From Scenedesmus sp. ARA3 (taxonomy: Eukaryota; Chlorophyta; Chlorophyceae; Sphaeropleales; Scenedesmaceae), in the NCBI GenBank assembly GCA_004335835.1, contig RWJK01001719.1, positions 1-64,000 of the forward strand: a stretch of 64,000 nucleotides of DNA. The letters are read 5' to 3'. Every line of letters begins with the position of its first letter. The stretch's first letter is position 1. This document shows, one piece after another, positions 1-11,725 of the stretch. The notes beneath the pieces are model-generated. The model saw only the letters and a list, made by a program, of their open reading frames with translations. It made no database searches and was not told the origin of the DNA. Made by a program: the position numbers and the translations under genes.

Positions 1-966
1 CTAGTGTGCTGTCTAAGTAGAACTACGTAGATGGACTTTGATCCTTCGGGCATGTTACTCTGAGTCTTAGGGTACATGTTCGTTGGTACGTAGGCAGGGC
101 AGGCCATGTTAACGGGCCTTCGTCCCCAAGTCCAGTATTCTGACACCAGCTCAGCTTGCCCAGCGCAAGACATAGAGAGCCTCTTCTCTGGGAGTCATGG
201 GAAGTTAGGGCAGCAGCTAACTCTCCTAAATCCCAGGCTGTCACTCATGCCTCTCTGCCACTAAATCCCGCTAGCCCCCAACTTCCCCAGTTTTTGCTTT
301 GCCCACTGAAATTTAACCCCCAACTTCCACTGTTTCACCCCCCGTTTTTGAAAAATTGAGATTTTAGTGGATGTTACCATCCACACAGCCTTGTGACGCT
401 TCTTAATATATTTCTGCCGATTCAAAAGTACTAACTTCCACCATTTACCCTTCTGCCCCAAGGGGTGTGACAGGAGTTAAGGGGAGTCAACACCCCCTTC
501 CATGATGGGGGACGGAGTTGAAGTTGAAACCCTACCTGTGAAACCAATGTGCAAGCGTTGAGCTGAGCTCAATGCTGGCATTGACAGCTCTGTCATCAAG
601 GTAGTTCTGCTGGCCAGCGGTCACACCACTTATCGTGCCAAGTTAAGTACATGGACAACATGTCCCAGCACTATCGCTCGATCGAGCATGGCAGCCATGC
701 ACAATGTGTCTCAGCGCTCAGCACTGGCAGTGACTGTCTTGCAGGTGAAAAGCGCTGCTAACCCTCTGCCAAGTAACAGGTCCCATAATACGTTTGATGC
801 ACATTCGCCATGGCAGCAGAAGCCCAGCTCTCTAAGCAGCATGGGCGATGCATATGCTGCTGGGCTGCTACGGCCGTAGCTACCGCGGTAGCACAGCATT
901 TGTGCCCGTCCGTTTCTTGCCGTGACTGACACAGCCAAGCTAACAAAGTGAGCTGGTCGTGAGCCG
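1..966. other. No gene recognised
   Basis: No convincing exon is seen here. The stretch lies beyond the 3' end of the CRAL-TRIO gene, so part of it is probably that gene's 3' UTR. A short palindrome around the Pvu-like centre CGATCG occurs near position 680. The composition from about 180 to 470 is more AT-rich than the rest of the window. Confidence 0.5.
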
Positions 967-2959
967 TCAGAGATTCTCACCGTCGCCGTCTGCTGCACCT
1001 GCCACACTGCAGCCATCGCTGCTTGCTTCCTCAGCGCCGCCCAGCTCCATTGAAGCATCTTCCTCATCTGCTATCACAAAGCTGCGCAGGCTGTCCACGT
1101 CTGCTGCATGCTTGGCGCGACCCTCTTCTGCAGCTCGCTGCTCCTCTGCCTGCTGCTCAATCTGCTGCTGCAGCCACTCCAGGGGGTCTGCCTGCTGCAG
1201 GCTGCCTCCTAGCTCTGGGGGTAAGTTGGCTGGCGGAATGGCCTCGTGCAGCGCCTGCAAGCAGCACATTGCATATGCAGTGGAGGCGATACCGCTGGTT
1301 GCCGCCCGGCGCTAGCTGCGGCGCATCATGCTGCTCAGGAGCACACATCGTCTGCTTTGCCGGCATCGCTCTCACATGCTGCCATGCGGCGGACAAAAAA
1401 GTATGCTGCTATTGAGCATACACGAGTTTGCTGTCAGCTGCCTCCACAACGTACGCTTTCCAAGCTGGATGCAGTTGACTGCACCATTAGGTCATTTACA
1501 TCGCAGCGCAGCCTTGTCCGCATGCATGCAGCACATCATTGCTTGGCGGTGCGTGAATGTGCATGTACTGTAAATAGATAAATTATCGTCCTTTACGCCA
1601 TGAAGCCCACCTGCAGGTTGTTGCCCAGGAATCGCACGCGCTTGCGGATCTTGCTGCCCATGAACAGGCTCATCAGGCCCCACACAATGCCTATGAATTT
1701 GGGCTGGTTCACTATGAATATGCCACCAATGCGCGCAGGCGCGCAGGAGCGGATGTAGTGCATCATCAGCCGCAGCCGCCCGTGCCGCAGCTGCCCTGCC
1801 ATGAACTTGGCGTCTGTTAGTTTGACTGAGTCAAAGTTGCCCACCAGGACCACGCCGTGCACCTGGAAGGCGGGGTCGCGGGCCAGGCGGCTCATGACAA
1901 ACACCTGCCACCTATGCAGGCAAGTTTACAGCAACCAGAGACCCTGGTCAAATCCCTGCAGAAATATGATGTGTTTTCATGGCCGTCACGGAACCCTCAG
2001 CCATTAGTGGCATGGATTTACTGCAGGAACATTGTGAAAGCGCACACTGTTGGTGCAGGAGTCTGTTCTGGCGCTGCCGCTCTGCATAAAGGGCTGCATA
2101 TGCATCATGCCTTGTTGCAGCCACTGCATGTATCTGAGCTGTTTCAAAAATAACCTACAGTGTATCAGACAGCATGTCTATACAACCCATCTCTCACCTG
2201 ATGAGCAGAGGATCCACTGGTACTTCTGTCATGTTGGATGGGCGTATGCTGATGATGCGCCTGCCAGCAGCATCCGTGCCTGGCAGCACACGCACCAGCC
2301 CCCTGCCGTAGACTTGCAGGAACTCGCTGCCTGCATGAGCACCAAGACCAGACTCAAAGTGCTCAAAGCGCATGTACTACAGCACTGGTGTCTCGGCTGC
2401 TGCAGCTGCCGCATGCTGTTATGAAAGCAAAGGCAGCAGCAGGACCCCGCCAGCTCTTGCCTTCCTGATGGGCCTGGCTAGCACATCTATTGCATCAAAC
2501 ATTTAGCTGTATACCACGAGCACAGCTGTGTTGCACACAAAGCAAAATCTGCTGCAATGCGTGGAGCCTGGAGCAATACAAAGCGATGCCCCGGCTTGCA
2601 CAGCACCCACCACACCCACCTGCTACATCCTTGGACAGGTCTGGATACTCCTGCAGGAAAGCTGCCCTCAGGCTGAGTGCTTCAAAAGCCTTGGCCACAT
2701 TGAACTTGCGTGCACAAAGATGCTGTAGCAGCACCTCCTCCGTGGTAAGGCCTGTGTCTGCTGTTGCTGCCAAGAGGGCCTTGATGGCTCCTGCAGGAGC
2801 AAGGCCTGCACTGCTGCTGTTTTCTGCCACAAGCTGCTTCAGCTCCGCCAGGCTGGCACTCCTCCGTTCTGCAGTTTCACCAAGCTCGGCCTCTGCTGCG
2901 TGTTGGAGGTGCTCTGGCAACTCCATGCTGTGCTGGGTGGGTGCTGCTGTGCCACCCAA
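967..2959 (-). CDS. Sec14-like CRAL-TRIO domain lipid-transfer protein
   Basis: Four exons (2620-2959, 2198-2330, 1611-1911, 967-1254) join in phase to give 353 residues. The first exon carries a CRAL-TRIO N-terminal helical region, with the pattern of an LLQHLCARKFNVAKA block. Exons 2-3 carry the lipid-binding fold, with recognisable blocks such as GVVLVGNFDS, IFIVNQPKFIGIVW and KIRKRVRFLG. Exon 4 starts with the family's closing block (ALHEAIPPANLPPELGG) and ends in a Glu/Gln-rich acidic tail. Proteins of this family bind a hydrophobic ligand (phosphoinositide, tocopherol or similar) and move it between membranes. The ligand cannot be read from sequence. The start was chosen because it is the first Met before the helical region. 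No signal or transit peptide is obvious, so a cytosolic location is inferred. Confidence 0.88.
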
Positions 2960-3996
2960 GTGCTACTGGCAATACGGTAGGTGCACTACAAGGCAGCTAC
3001 GCATGCTCTGTCTGTGATGTTTAATCAAAGAGGGTTCATCTAAGAGATATGTAACAGGGCTGGAGTGGCTGCAGAGATCCTCAGGTGAGTTGGGTTGAGT
3101 TGAGCGGGACAGTCTGCTGTTTTCCAAATTATGGGTTGTGCTTGCCACAAATCACTCAAGCATTGTTGAATTCATTCATATCAGGCTTTAAATTAACCAT
3201 CAGCACCTAGCACCGCGATGTCATTGCAGCGTAACTCATGGAGTCGCACGCCAGCCTGGCAGGCGTTCCTGGTCGAGCAAATACCGGTAGTTGTTCTAAG
3301 CTTCACGCTAAAACTTTGCTAGCTTTTAGAAGACGCTTATTCAGTCGTTGTGCCATGGGTCCAGGCCAAACATCTTCCTTGCATACTTTGGACGTGCTCT
3401 GGACCAGCTGGTTGGCGGGTGCACCACAGTCTGCCAGCTGCTGACTGGACAAATTTGTGTGCGCAGGATTCGTAAAGCCTGTTGCAGCTGCCGCTTTCAG
3501 CACCACTGGCTCAGCCCTATCAGCTTCACATGCCCTCATGGACTCCAGGCTAGTCGCTAGCGCTGTCAGGCCTTCAAGACATTTGTTGAAAAATTTCCAA
3601 ACGCCGCTATTACTGCATGCCGCATGAACTACTACTACCATTCACCAATCACCAGTCACACCCAGAATGTTGATATGTGAATAGTGGAATGCTTCCTTGA
3701 CGATGAATTCTGTAGCAGGCTATGCAATGCGTTCCCTCCAGCTGTTCATGGTCACCTCGACAGCTGTTGTTTGGCAGCGCATGGCACTCTTAGGTTGTGC
3801 CTTCTGAGAAGCCAGCCACATCAACTGCTCAAAATCCATACAAATCACTGTCAATTGACAACACCCTGGCTGCCACTTTGACATGCAGCAACCGAAGAAG
3901 CCACCCCAGGCATTCACACCCTCGCCAGATCACGAAACGCAGCTCAATGCCATGCCATTGACGTGGCCACGTCAGAGCGCCATGCTGGTGATGACA
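2960..3996. other. Intergenic: CRAL-TRIO upstream region
   Basis: No exon with plausible junctions was found. The stretch holds the 5' flank of the minus-strand CRAL-TRIO gene and the 3' flank of the minus-strand Mpv17-family gene. No distinct promoter element was recognised. Confidence 0.4.
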
Positions 3997-4253
3997 TCAG
4001 CGCTCTTTGCCTTGCTCTTCTGCTGGTGCTGCTGCTGCTGCTGGCCCCGCCGGCTCCCTCATCCCCAGCCTGCCCATGATCTTGCCCAGCCAGTCCTGCT
4101 GATTGCCCACCCACGAGATGAAGGCAGCATCCAGGAGGCTGAACATGTTCACGGCCAGCAGCTGGTGCCGCACAGGCACATATGAGAAGTTGGCGGTCTG
4201 CACCAGCGGCCAGAATGCCAGCTCAGCCGCATAGGTAGGGATGAAGTCGACCT

Positions 4254-4292
<39 letters not shown>

Positions 4293-4509
4293 GCAGCAGC
4301 AGCGGCAGCAGGTGGTCAGTTGGGCAATCAAACGGGATGTCACACAGCACAGAATCCCTTCATGGCTGCATGCTGCGAGCCATCTGCATATGTCTTGGTG
4401 ACAGCATGCTACTGCCTGCTACTGCTGCTGCTGCTGCATCCACCCACGTGCATCTTGCGCACGGACCCAGCCACCCCGCTGCCCTCCAGCACCAGTCTGC
4501 CAAATGCAC

Positions 4510-4566
<57 letters not shown>

Positions 4567-4671
4567 GTACCACCCACCCGCCCACCCACCTGCATCTTCT
4601 TCACAAAGCCTGCCACCCCGCTGCCCTCCAGCACCAAGCTGCCAAAGGCAAAGAAGGCTGCAACATGCACA

Positions 4672-4706
<35 letters not shown>

Positions 4707-6266
4707 GCTGCCGACCCACCTGCATCTTCTTCACAAAGCCTGCCACCCCGCTGCCCTCCAGCACCAGGCTGCCGAAGGCAAAGAAGGCTGCCACGTACAC
4801 GCTGCCCATCACGGCAGAGTCCAGCACCACCTTAGTGGCAAGGAAGCGCCCGCCGCCGCCAGGCACCAGCCACCGGCACACCTTTTCCAGCCCTGCAGGT
4901 CATAACATGTGTAGGGATGTGCGTATAAAGCGTAGAATTATACTGCGTAGAAAGCGTATTATATGCCGTAGGGGGCCTTATATGCCTGGCGTAGGCGTAC
5001 GTAAAACTTGATGTTGGCCTTCCTGGGTCCAGCTGTCAGGCTTTAGTGGTCTGACATGTTCAGTTGAATGTTATTGTTGATATGATGTGTTACAGCCACG
5101 GGGCCGCCTGCTGTCAAGGCGTTTACACGCTAATATACGTAAGCAGGTTTGTTAGCTCGCATGCAGTGGCACCTGCTGACCACTGTAAACAGCCAGTGTG
5201 CGCCCCACACCTGCCTACAGCTGTTAACAAGGGCAGAACCACCTTTCCACTGCATATTGCTGGAACCTGCTGGTTGAATTGGGACATTTTGCCACTCCAC
5301 AAGCACCCATACTGCTGTTGTGGTCAACGCTGCTGCTGTAAGGCGGCAGGTGTAACAACCAGATCAACACAAGCATGCACGGCAGCTGCCCCTGCACATG
5401 CACACACCATCTGCACTCCACACACAGCCGAACTGCGGCTGTGGCCAACGCTGCTGCTGTGAGGCAGCAGGTTTACTCAACCAGATCAACACAAGCCGAC
5501 AGCACGGCCTGAACAGCGTGAGGTCTATGCGATCAATCAAATAATTGTCTGCAAACAACAAGGTTTTAGGTTTTACGTTTTAGGTTTTACTTGACGTGCA
5601 GAAACTGGTAGCTCTTCGTCTCTGACAGCTCAAGAACATCACCACAGGGTTCCTGTACACCCCTAGTACTGCCTGTGGTTCTGAGCTGCCAGATGCTCCC
5701 CTCACTCGAGACACTTGTCTTGACACACTGCCAGGCATAATGTAAAATGACAAATTATATACAAAGCCAGGATGCCGAAGTACGCTGGTCATAATGTCTG
5801 GGCACATAGCACCGCGCAAGCTGGCTGTAACTGGCGTGCTGGCGTGGCATTCAGGTTCGCTTGATTACTGTGTATGGCCAGCCAGTAAAACTTCGCTACC
5901 CCTGGTAACAAAAAACAACTGGCGTGCTGTTCCCTGGCAGTGATGACATCCTGCCGCTGCCGTACAAAGATGATGAGTGGTCGACCTGCAGTATGTGTTT
6001 GGCAGTGCTGACCTGCCTGCAGAGCCTGTGCCGCTGGGTGCACTGGCTGCCTATGTTGCAGCAGCTTCTGTGCCAGTGCAACTGTTTGATGTGGATGTTG
6101 CGCAGCTGAGTAGCCGCACGCTAGCAGCGCTGCGACTGGCAGTAGGTTGTCAACCCATATGGGTGTCTGTGTGTGCAGCTGTTGCTTATCAATCTTTTTA
6201 TGCTGCATGTGCATTGACAATGCGATTGCGTTTTGGCATAACAGCAGCAGCAGCCAGCTGCGGTGG

Positions 6267-6302
<36 letters not shown>

Positions 6303-7215
6303 GGGTTGGCAGTCCTGGTAGCCTCCCAGACGGGCAGAAATGGCTTCATATGGTCCCTAATATGTTTGTGAACTCATCTGGGACGATACCGGGGCCATAC
6401 CTCCCTGTTTTGGGCTGTAACAAGCTGACATACGTGTTGATGTACGGCCTGGTCCCGGCTGTACGCCGTATAATACGTCGAATAGACGCCTACTTTCTAC
6501 GGTATACATACGGTTGTCATTATACCTGTTATACATGCCTTTTTTGGCCATATCGTGAAAATACGCGTATAAACGTCTGATATAATTCGACGTATAATTC
6601 TACGTGTACGCTTGTGCACATCCCTAAACATGTGTCAGTGTTTGTTTTAAAGTTAGTAACGCAAGGCTTGGTTGTGAAGAAGAGTGTTGGTGGCGCGCGA
6701 TCAATACTTGTGACACAGCTGGTTTGCTGACAGTTGCTTGAAGGATGTGCTGCGGCTGCATCCGCTGCAAGCATGCCGTTTGGTTGCTGCGCTGCTCTCA
6801 ATGGTTACACGCTCCTGACTGCCTCACCTGAGTACCAGAACTCCCCAACAGGCCCCACAAATGCAGCGCCAAAGCCTACTGCAGTGAGCAGTGTGCGCCG
6901 CTGGTCTATGGTGAAGCCTTTGCTGCTGGAGTGCTGCAACATCTCAGGAGATTGCTGCTGCTGCTGCTGCTGCTGCGCTTGCTGATGTTGCTGTTGCTGC
7001 AAGCCTTCACTGCTGGTGCTGTCACCTGGCGGACTGGGTACTGCTGCCTTGCTGCTGCTGCTACTGCTGCTGCCGTACTGCTGCTCCTCATAATGCTCTA
7101 TGCGCTGTGCCAGTATGTCTCCAGTGCCCCACAGGAAGCAGCTTGTAGCCATCTGTGTGCGCACAGGATTTGCTGCCAACTGTGTTTCATACGCACGCCA
7201 CAACCCTCGTAACAT
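3997..7215 (-). CDS. Mpv17/PMP22 family membrane protein
   Basis: Three exons (6828-7215, 4720-4892, 3997-4251) join in phase to give 271 residues. The family signature is complete. It starts with MLRGLWRAYETQLAANPV and a WGTGDILAQ block. GPVGEFWYSGLEKV is rebuilt exactly across the first intron. The C-terminal block contains FWPLVQTANFSYVPVRHQLLAVN. Four membrane helices are expected. Members sit in mitochondrial inner, peroxisomal or plastid membranes and are linked to small-solute passage and organelle homeostasis; the location here is unknown. Unusual is a Ser-then-Gln-rich insert of about 50 residues between the first two membrane segments in exon 1. The tail is Ala/Pro-rich. Intron 1 holds an hAT-like transposon. 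Intron 2 holds two extra copies of the exon 2 end. The gene shares a 369-bp divergent upstream region with the PDH E1 alpha gene. Confidence 0.9.
4252..4310 (-). repeat. (CTG)n tract at Mpv17 exon 3 acceptor
   Basis: On the coding strand a CTG tract, interrupted by a few CCG units, runs up to TTGCCACAG, the acceptor of exon 3. It takes the place usually held by a polypyrimidine tract. Confidence 0.8.
4443..4660 (-). repeat. Two intronic copies of the Mpv17 exon 2 3' end
   Basis: Copies at about 4584-4660 and 4443-4510 repeat the last roughly 65-75 bases of exon 2, including the donor. The block encodes FGSLVLEGSGVAGFVKKMQ in the true exon. The nearer copy is almost identical and keeps the GTGGG donor. 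The farther copy is more diverged, with FGRLVLEGSGVAGSV-like coding potential. Each copy is followed on the coding strand by a CAG repeat (plus-strand CTG at 4512-4563 and 4674-4707). Confidence 0.85.
4512..4563 (+). repeat. CTG/CAG microsatellite in Mpv17 intron 2
   Basis: About 17 uninterrupted CTG units on the plus strand, which are CAG units in the Mpv17 transcript. A second, shorter tract lies at 4674-4707. Both sit between the duplicated exon ends. Confidence 0.95.
5300..5505 (+). repeat. Internal direct repeat of the hAT-like element
   Basis: Two imperfect copies of a unit of roughly 125 bp, each with a CAACGCTGCTGCTGT start and an ACCAGATCAACACAAGC end, lie at about 5325-5375 and 5447-5497. 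They are internal to the transposon. Confidence 0.7.
5992..6145 (+). other. Exon-like segment inside the transposon
   Basis: A 154-base open segment is bounded by CTGCAG upstream and GT downstream. It would encode a regular peptide starting YVFGSADLPAEP and containing LFDVDVAQLSSRTLAALRL. It has the look of a host exon, with no low-complexity bias. It may be a captured gene fragment or a remnant of an element-encoded protein. No family was recognised. Confidence 0.35.
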
Positions 7216-7584
7216 GGTGCTGGTGTTGGTATGCTTGTCTGCCTATGCCCCTGGTGCGCCGGTGATCACTTTAGGATATTTTGAGTGGTGCTGAAGCTGC
7301 TGCTTACACTGTGACAGGCCCAGCTGCTGCCAGCTGGCTTGTTGTGTCACTGCTGTGTCCACTGCTGGTATTACCAGCGTTCCAGAGATCACAGGCGAAG
7401 CAAGCTTGGACGGTTGATCAATGGCGTGCCAGCTGTTGCAGTGCAGGCAGTCAGCAAATTGCGTGCATGGCAATCGACACACCAAACCCTGGTCCCTCTG
7501 TTACACCAACTCCCTGATCATGACTTGCTGATCAGTCTCAACGTCTGCGTCCCTTGTTGTGAGATCTTTTTTCTGTCAACAATC
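7216..7584. promoter_or_regulatory. Divergent promoter region, Mpv17-like / PDH E1 alpha
   Basis: The 369 bases separate two oppositely transcribed start codons, so promoters and both 5' UTRs must lie here or overlap the genes. No TATA box or other known motif stands out. Shared control of two organelle-related genes is an inference from spacing alone. Confidence 0.45.
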
Positions 7585-10500
7585 ATGGCGCTTAGGAGTG
7601 CTAGCACCCAGCTGCTGGGCCGTGCTGGCCTGCTGCCAGCAGCAGTATGCAACGCATTCCACCGCTGCATGTCAACGTCTGACAAGTTCAGCGTTGAGGT
7701 GTGCTATTTGCCCGAAACATGATGCTTCCTCGTGCCCTGGGCAATGACAGACTGGTCCTCAAACATCACGTTTTCTGCGCAGGTGCTGCCGTTCAAGGCT
7801 CACAGGATCGAGCCACCCAACAACGTTGTGGAAACTAGCATCGATGAGCTGGTTGGGATGTATGAGCTGATGTACAAGATGAGGCGCATGGAGATAGCAG
7901 CAGACATGATGTACAAGGCCAAGCTCATTCGTGGCTTCTGCCACTTGTAAGTAGCTCAGCAGGCTGAGATCGCAGTATTGTCAAGAAGATGCTATGGGAG
8001 TACATTCTGCAGTGGCAAGGACAGCGGCAGGCAAACGCAGCAGCAGACAGGCTGGCCATCTGCCAGTACCAGCACAGCGCAACTGCAGCACTGTGCATCA
8101 CCACGAGCACAATGGCAAAGCTCGAGCAAAAAGTTGCTGTTACGTAGTGGAGCCAAGCAGGGCAAGTGCGGATCATGCTGCCGGGCATGGCAGCAGCACC
8201 AGCAAAACAGTCCACGCGGCTTTGAAGGCTTGCAGCAAGTGCAGTCTGCCCTGCAACGTCATGGCTGCTGTGCCAAATCAAATTGCGGGCTGTCATTGCA
8301 GCGTACCTGTCACCAGCAGCAGTTGACTCTCACTGCTGCCAGTATGACTGCCAGGAGGCAGTCATGACAGGCATGTCTCACCTAATTTGCAATGAACCCT
8401 GCGTGCTGCTGCCCCTCTGCTTTTCTAACACACTTCAAACACGCCACTGACTCTCACTGCCGCAGGTACGACGGCCAGGAAGCTGTCATGACAGGCATTG
8501 AGGCAGCGCTCACGAAAGAGGACGCGGTCATCACCAGCTACCGCGACCACTGCCAGCACCTCAGCAGGGGCGGCACCGTGAAGGAGGTCATGGCGGAGCT
8601 CATGGGCAAGCGGGATGGAGCCAGCAAGGGCCTGGGCGGCAGCATGCACATGTGAGGCGGGCGTGTTTTGTGTGGTTGCATGCTGTAGTTAGGCGTGGTC
8701 CTCAGCACAGCAACGAGGTAGGGGATGGGGCAAGCGCAACGGAGCCAGCAAGGGCCTGGGCGGCAGCATGCACTTGTGAGCACAGCGTGGGTGTTTGTCA
8801 CTGCGTTCTGTTTCATGTCGTGGGCTGCAGCACAGCAGCTTTTGGGGGAAGGGGTGGCGCCAGCAAGGGCCTGGGCGGCAGCATGCACATGTGAGGCTGG
8901 CGGCAGGGGTGTGGTTTGCAGTGTGCCGGCGCTGCTGGTGGGCTGCAGTGGGATGCAGCACAGCAGAAGGGGTATGTGCTGCGCATGTGGCTCACTGGTG
9001 GTTGAGCACGCCCTACATGCTGCACCAGCTGTATGCTAGCTAGCTTTGCAGTGTAGCCAGCTTGCTCAGCAAGCCAGTGGCAGGGGTATTGCTGTGTATG
9101 GGTGGTTTGCATGATTGGCTCAGGTACTCAGCATACTCACTGGTCACAAGCACAGGGCTGGGTGCAAGATGGTCACGGGAGTAGCAACTACAAACCCTGC
9201 AACATGAGCATGTCACCAACTTGCAGCAACAACAAGCACATCCCTCGCAGGTTGTCACACTGCAGCAGCAGCAACTGCTGCATGAATGCTAGTACTTGCT
9301 TGCGTCTACGCCACAGTTGCCGCTGCTGCATTGTAACAACCAGCGAGGGATGCTGCTTGTTGGTGAGCCAACCAGGAACAGCAATATGATTGCAGAGCTG
9401 CTGTCTGAACAGTTCTGCAGTGCAAATTGCGCACAGCGGTCGACTTTTCAGCGTCTTACAAACACACACCATGCTTACATGTGTGCAGGTACAACCGCCA
9501 GGCTAACTTCTATGGTGGCAATGGCATCGTGGGTGCGCAGATCCCCCTGGGGGCAGGCCTGGCCTTTGCCCTCAAGTACCAGAAGAAGCCAAATGTGGCA
9601 ATAGCCATGTACGGTGCGTTGCGCTTGCGCTGGTGCTGCAGCTGCTGCTTCAGCATGCGATGTTGTTGTGTAGGTGGCTTTCTGTTGGGTAGCGCACTAT
9701 TTGTGAGGTTGCAGGCCGGCGGCACAGGGGTATGGCAAAGGCAGGGCACTGGCAGCAGCAGCAACAGGACCAAATGCAGCCCTGTCGGGGCTACTATCAC
9801 CGCGTCAACCGCTCTATGCTTCTGTTTTGTTTGCAAACTTTGAGCTGCTCCACGTCCATGCAGGCGATGGTGCTGCCAACCAGGGCCAGAAGTACGAGGC
9901 GCTCAACATGGCAGGCCTGTGGAACCTGCCTGTCATCTTCGTGTGCGAGAACAACCACTACGGCATGGGCACGGCCGAGTGGCGCGCAGCCAAGAGCAGC
10001 ACCTTCTACACGCGTGGCGACTACATCCCGGGGCTCAAGGTGGACGGCATGGACGTGCTGGCGGTGAAGAAAGTGAGTGACGCGCAGGGACATGGTTTTG
10101 CTCAAATCCGTCTGCAGCGGACTACAAGTAGGACACCAGTCTTGGCAGTGGCAGCAACAGCAAGTGTTCTTGCCTTGCTTGCTAAAGTGTATTTATGTGT
10201 TGTGGGTGCGGCGCATCGCTTCGGTGCAGCTGCTGCTTGTCTGCTGGCATCCTCTCTTCCTGCGTGGTCATTACCTTGTCGCCGTACTGTGCATCAGACA
10301 TATGACTATTACTGTGCAGTTTTGGTGTTTCGAGTAGGCTGAGTCAGCTGGTCCAGCACAACGTGGCTGACTCTGTGCTCACATCATGCTTACTGTGCTG
10401 CTGCTGTGCCTTCCCCCGCAGTCCATGGAGTTTGCCAAGGCGTATGCGCTGGAGCACGGGCCCATCATCATGGAAATGGACACATACAGGTGGGCTGATG

Positions 10501-11725
10501 CTACTGCTGGCACAGGATGATGAAACAGGATCATGAACAGGTGGATCTGCACAGCACACTGCTGCAGCTGGGGTGCCTGTAGTGGGGCGCGGGCTCATCA
10601 TCATGGAAATGGACACATACAGGCGGGCTGCATGCACTGAATAGCACTCACATGCGCACGTGCAGCCAGGATACAGCCATGTTCCGCTGGATAAGGCATG
10701 CGCAGCAGCTGCCACGTGCGCACAACTGTGATGTGGCAACATTCAGTGTGCTATTGTGACGGCTTTGAGTCCCATCCTCATCTTGCTGCCTGCTGCTGGG
10801 CTGCGTGGCGCTGTGCTGCAGGTACCACGGCCACTCCATGTCCGATCCAGGCAGCACGTACCGCACGCGCGACGAGATCAGCACCATGCGCCAGGTGCGG
10901 CAGCAGCAACGGGCAGTGCAGACTTGCTGCTCAATTGTGCATGTATTGAGAGCATGCGTGCGCTCTTATTCGTGATGCTGCATCACTGCTCAGGTGGTGA
11001 TGGTTATCCTAAAGCCTCAAGCATGTTGTCAGCGCCACACTGCATCTGCAGACCGCGCTGCTGCTGCTGCTGCTGCTGCTGCTGTATCGCTGCAGGAGCG
11101 TGACCCCGTGGAGTGTGTGCGGGTATGCGCTGCTGCTGCTGACTCGACCTGCTTCTGCTGCTGCTGCTGCTCCTGCCTCTGCCTGTCATCACCACTGCAG
11201 GAGCGCGACCCCGTGGAGCGTGTGCGCAAGCTGCTGCTGGCCAAGGGCTACGACGCAGCCGCCATCAAGGCCATGGAGAAGAGCGTGAAGAAGGAGGTGG
11301 ACACGGCAGTGGAGGAGGGCAAGGTGCGTGCTGCGATCATGCGGCGTGCTGCTGCGACCATGCGCTGTTGTGACTCCAAATACTGTCCTGCTGTGTTGGG
11401 CGGCTGTTATGCACATGGTGTGGCTGCCTCTATTGGAACCCCAGCTGCTTTCATGCAAGCAGTCACGCATCGAGGCCTCGTGACACTGGTGCTACCCACA
11501 TGCGCACAAAGGGATGTGCAGGCGTGTCTGCATGCAATGCTCTGCGCCACCCTACACCTTGTTCCTCATTCTGACCATGCTGCGCTTGCGTGTGTGCAGG
11601 CTGCCGCCATCCCTCCCAACGAGTGGCTGTGGAGGAACGTGTATGTGGCTCCAGCAAACATGGACATGCGCACCCTGGAGGGCACCTACGTGCAGCCAAC
11701 ATACGACCCAACCTACTCCAGCTGA
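7585..11725 (+). CDS. Pyruvate dehydrogenase E1 component subunit alpha, mitochondrial
   Basis: Nine exons (7585-7698, 7783-7946, 8466-8651, 9489-9613, 9864-10072, 10422-10489, 10822-10894, 11201-11323, 11600-11725) give 395 residues in an unbroken frame. The protein is the thiamine-diphosphate-binding half of E1, which decarboxylates pyruvate and reductively acetylates lipoyl-E2. The first 30 or so residues ([15 protein letters not shown]...) form an Arg/Ser/Ala-rich mitochondrial presequence. The ThDP motif runs from GDGAANQG to CENN in exon 5. Exon 7 holds the regulatory loop [18 protein letters not shown], with serines at the kinase-regulated positions of the family. Sequence and length match the plant-type mitochondrial enzyme; a plastid E1 alpha is less likely. 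Introns 3, 6 and 7 contain partial copies of exons 3, 6 and 8. Confidence 0.97.
8733..8895 (+). repeat. Two intronic copies of the PDH exon 3 3' end
   Basis: The last roughly 45 bases of exon 3, coding [12 protein letters not shown] and the GTGAG donor, recur at about 8733-8780 and 8853-8895. Spacing is about 120 bp from one donor to the next. The last copy is a near-exact match and keeps ATGTGAGG. The middle copy reads TTGTGAGC. Confidence 0.9.
10584..10626 (+). repeat. Intronic copy of the PDH exon 6 3' end
   Basis: A block matching the end of exon 6 (coding IIMEMDTYR) recurs about 130 bases downstream. Here the donor is changed to GCGGGC, so this copy lacks a GT. Confidence 0.85.
11058..11132 (+). 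repeat. Intronic copy of the PDH exon 8 acceptor and 5' end
   Basis: A (CTG)8 tract followed by TATCGCTGCAG and a copy of the first roughly 27 bases of exon 8 (coding ERDPVECVR) precedes the true exon 8 start at 11201 by about 105 bases. The copy keeps an AG acceptor. Confidence 0.85.

Larger units (their letters stand above)
4904..6634. mobile_element. hAT-like DNA transposon, non-autonomous, with 8-bp target duplication
   Basis: The element spans 4912-6626 (1715 bp). Its ends are an exact 11-bp terminal inverted repeat, TAGGGATGTGC, at both extremities. Related subterminal sequence follows, rich in GTA/TAC motifs, and AAGCGTA and AGAATTATAC blocks recur inverted. The flanks are a perfect 8-bp direct repeat, AACATGTG, at 4904-4911 and 6627-6634. 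An 8-bp target duplication with ends starting TAGGG or CAGGG is the hallmark of the hAT superfamily (as in Ac/Ds). No open frame long enough for a hAT transposase with a BED finger or dimerisation domain was seen, so it is taken as non-autonomous. It inserted into intron 1 of the Mpv17-family gene, only about 19 bases upstream of the exon 2 acceptor. Confidence 0.9.
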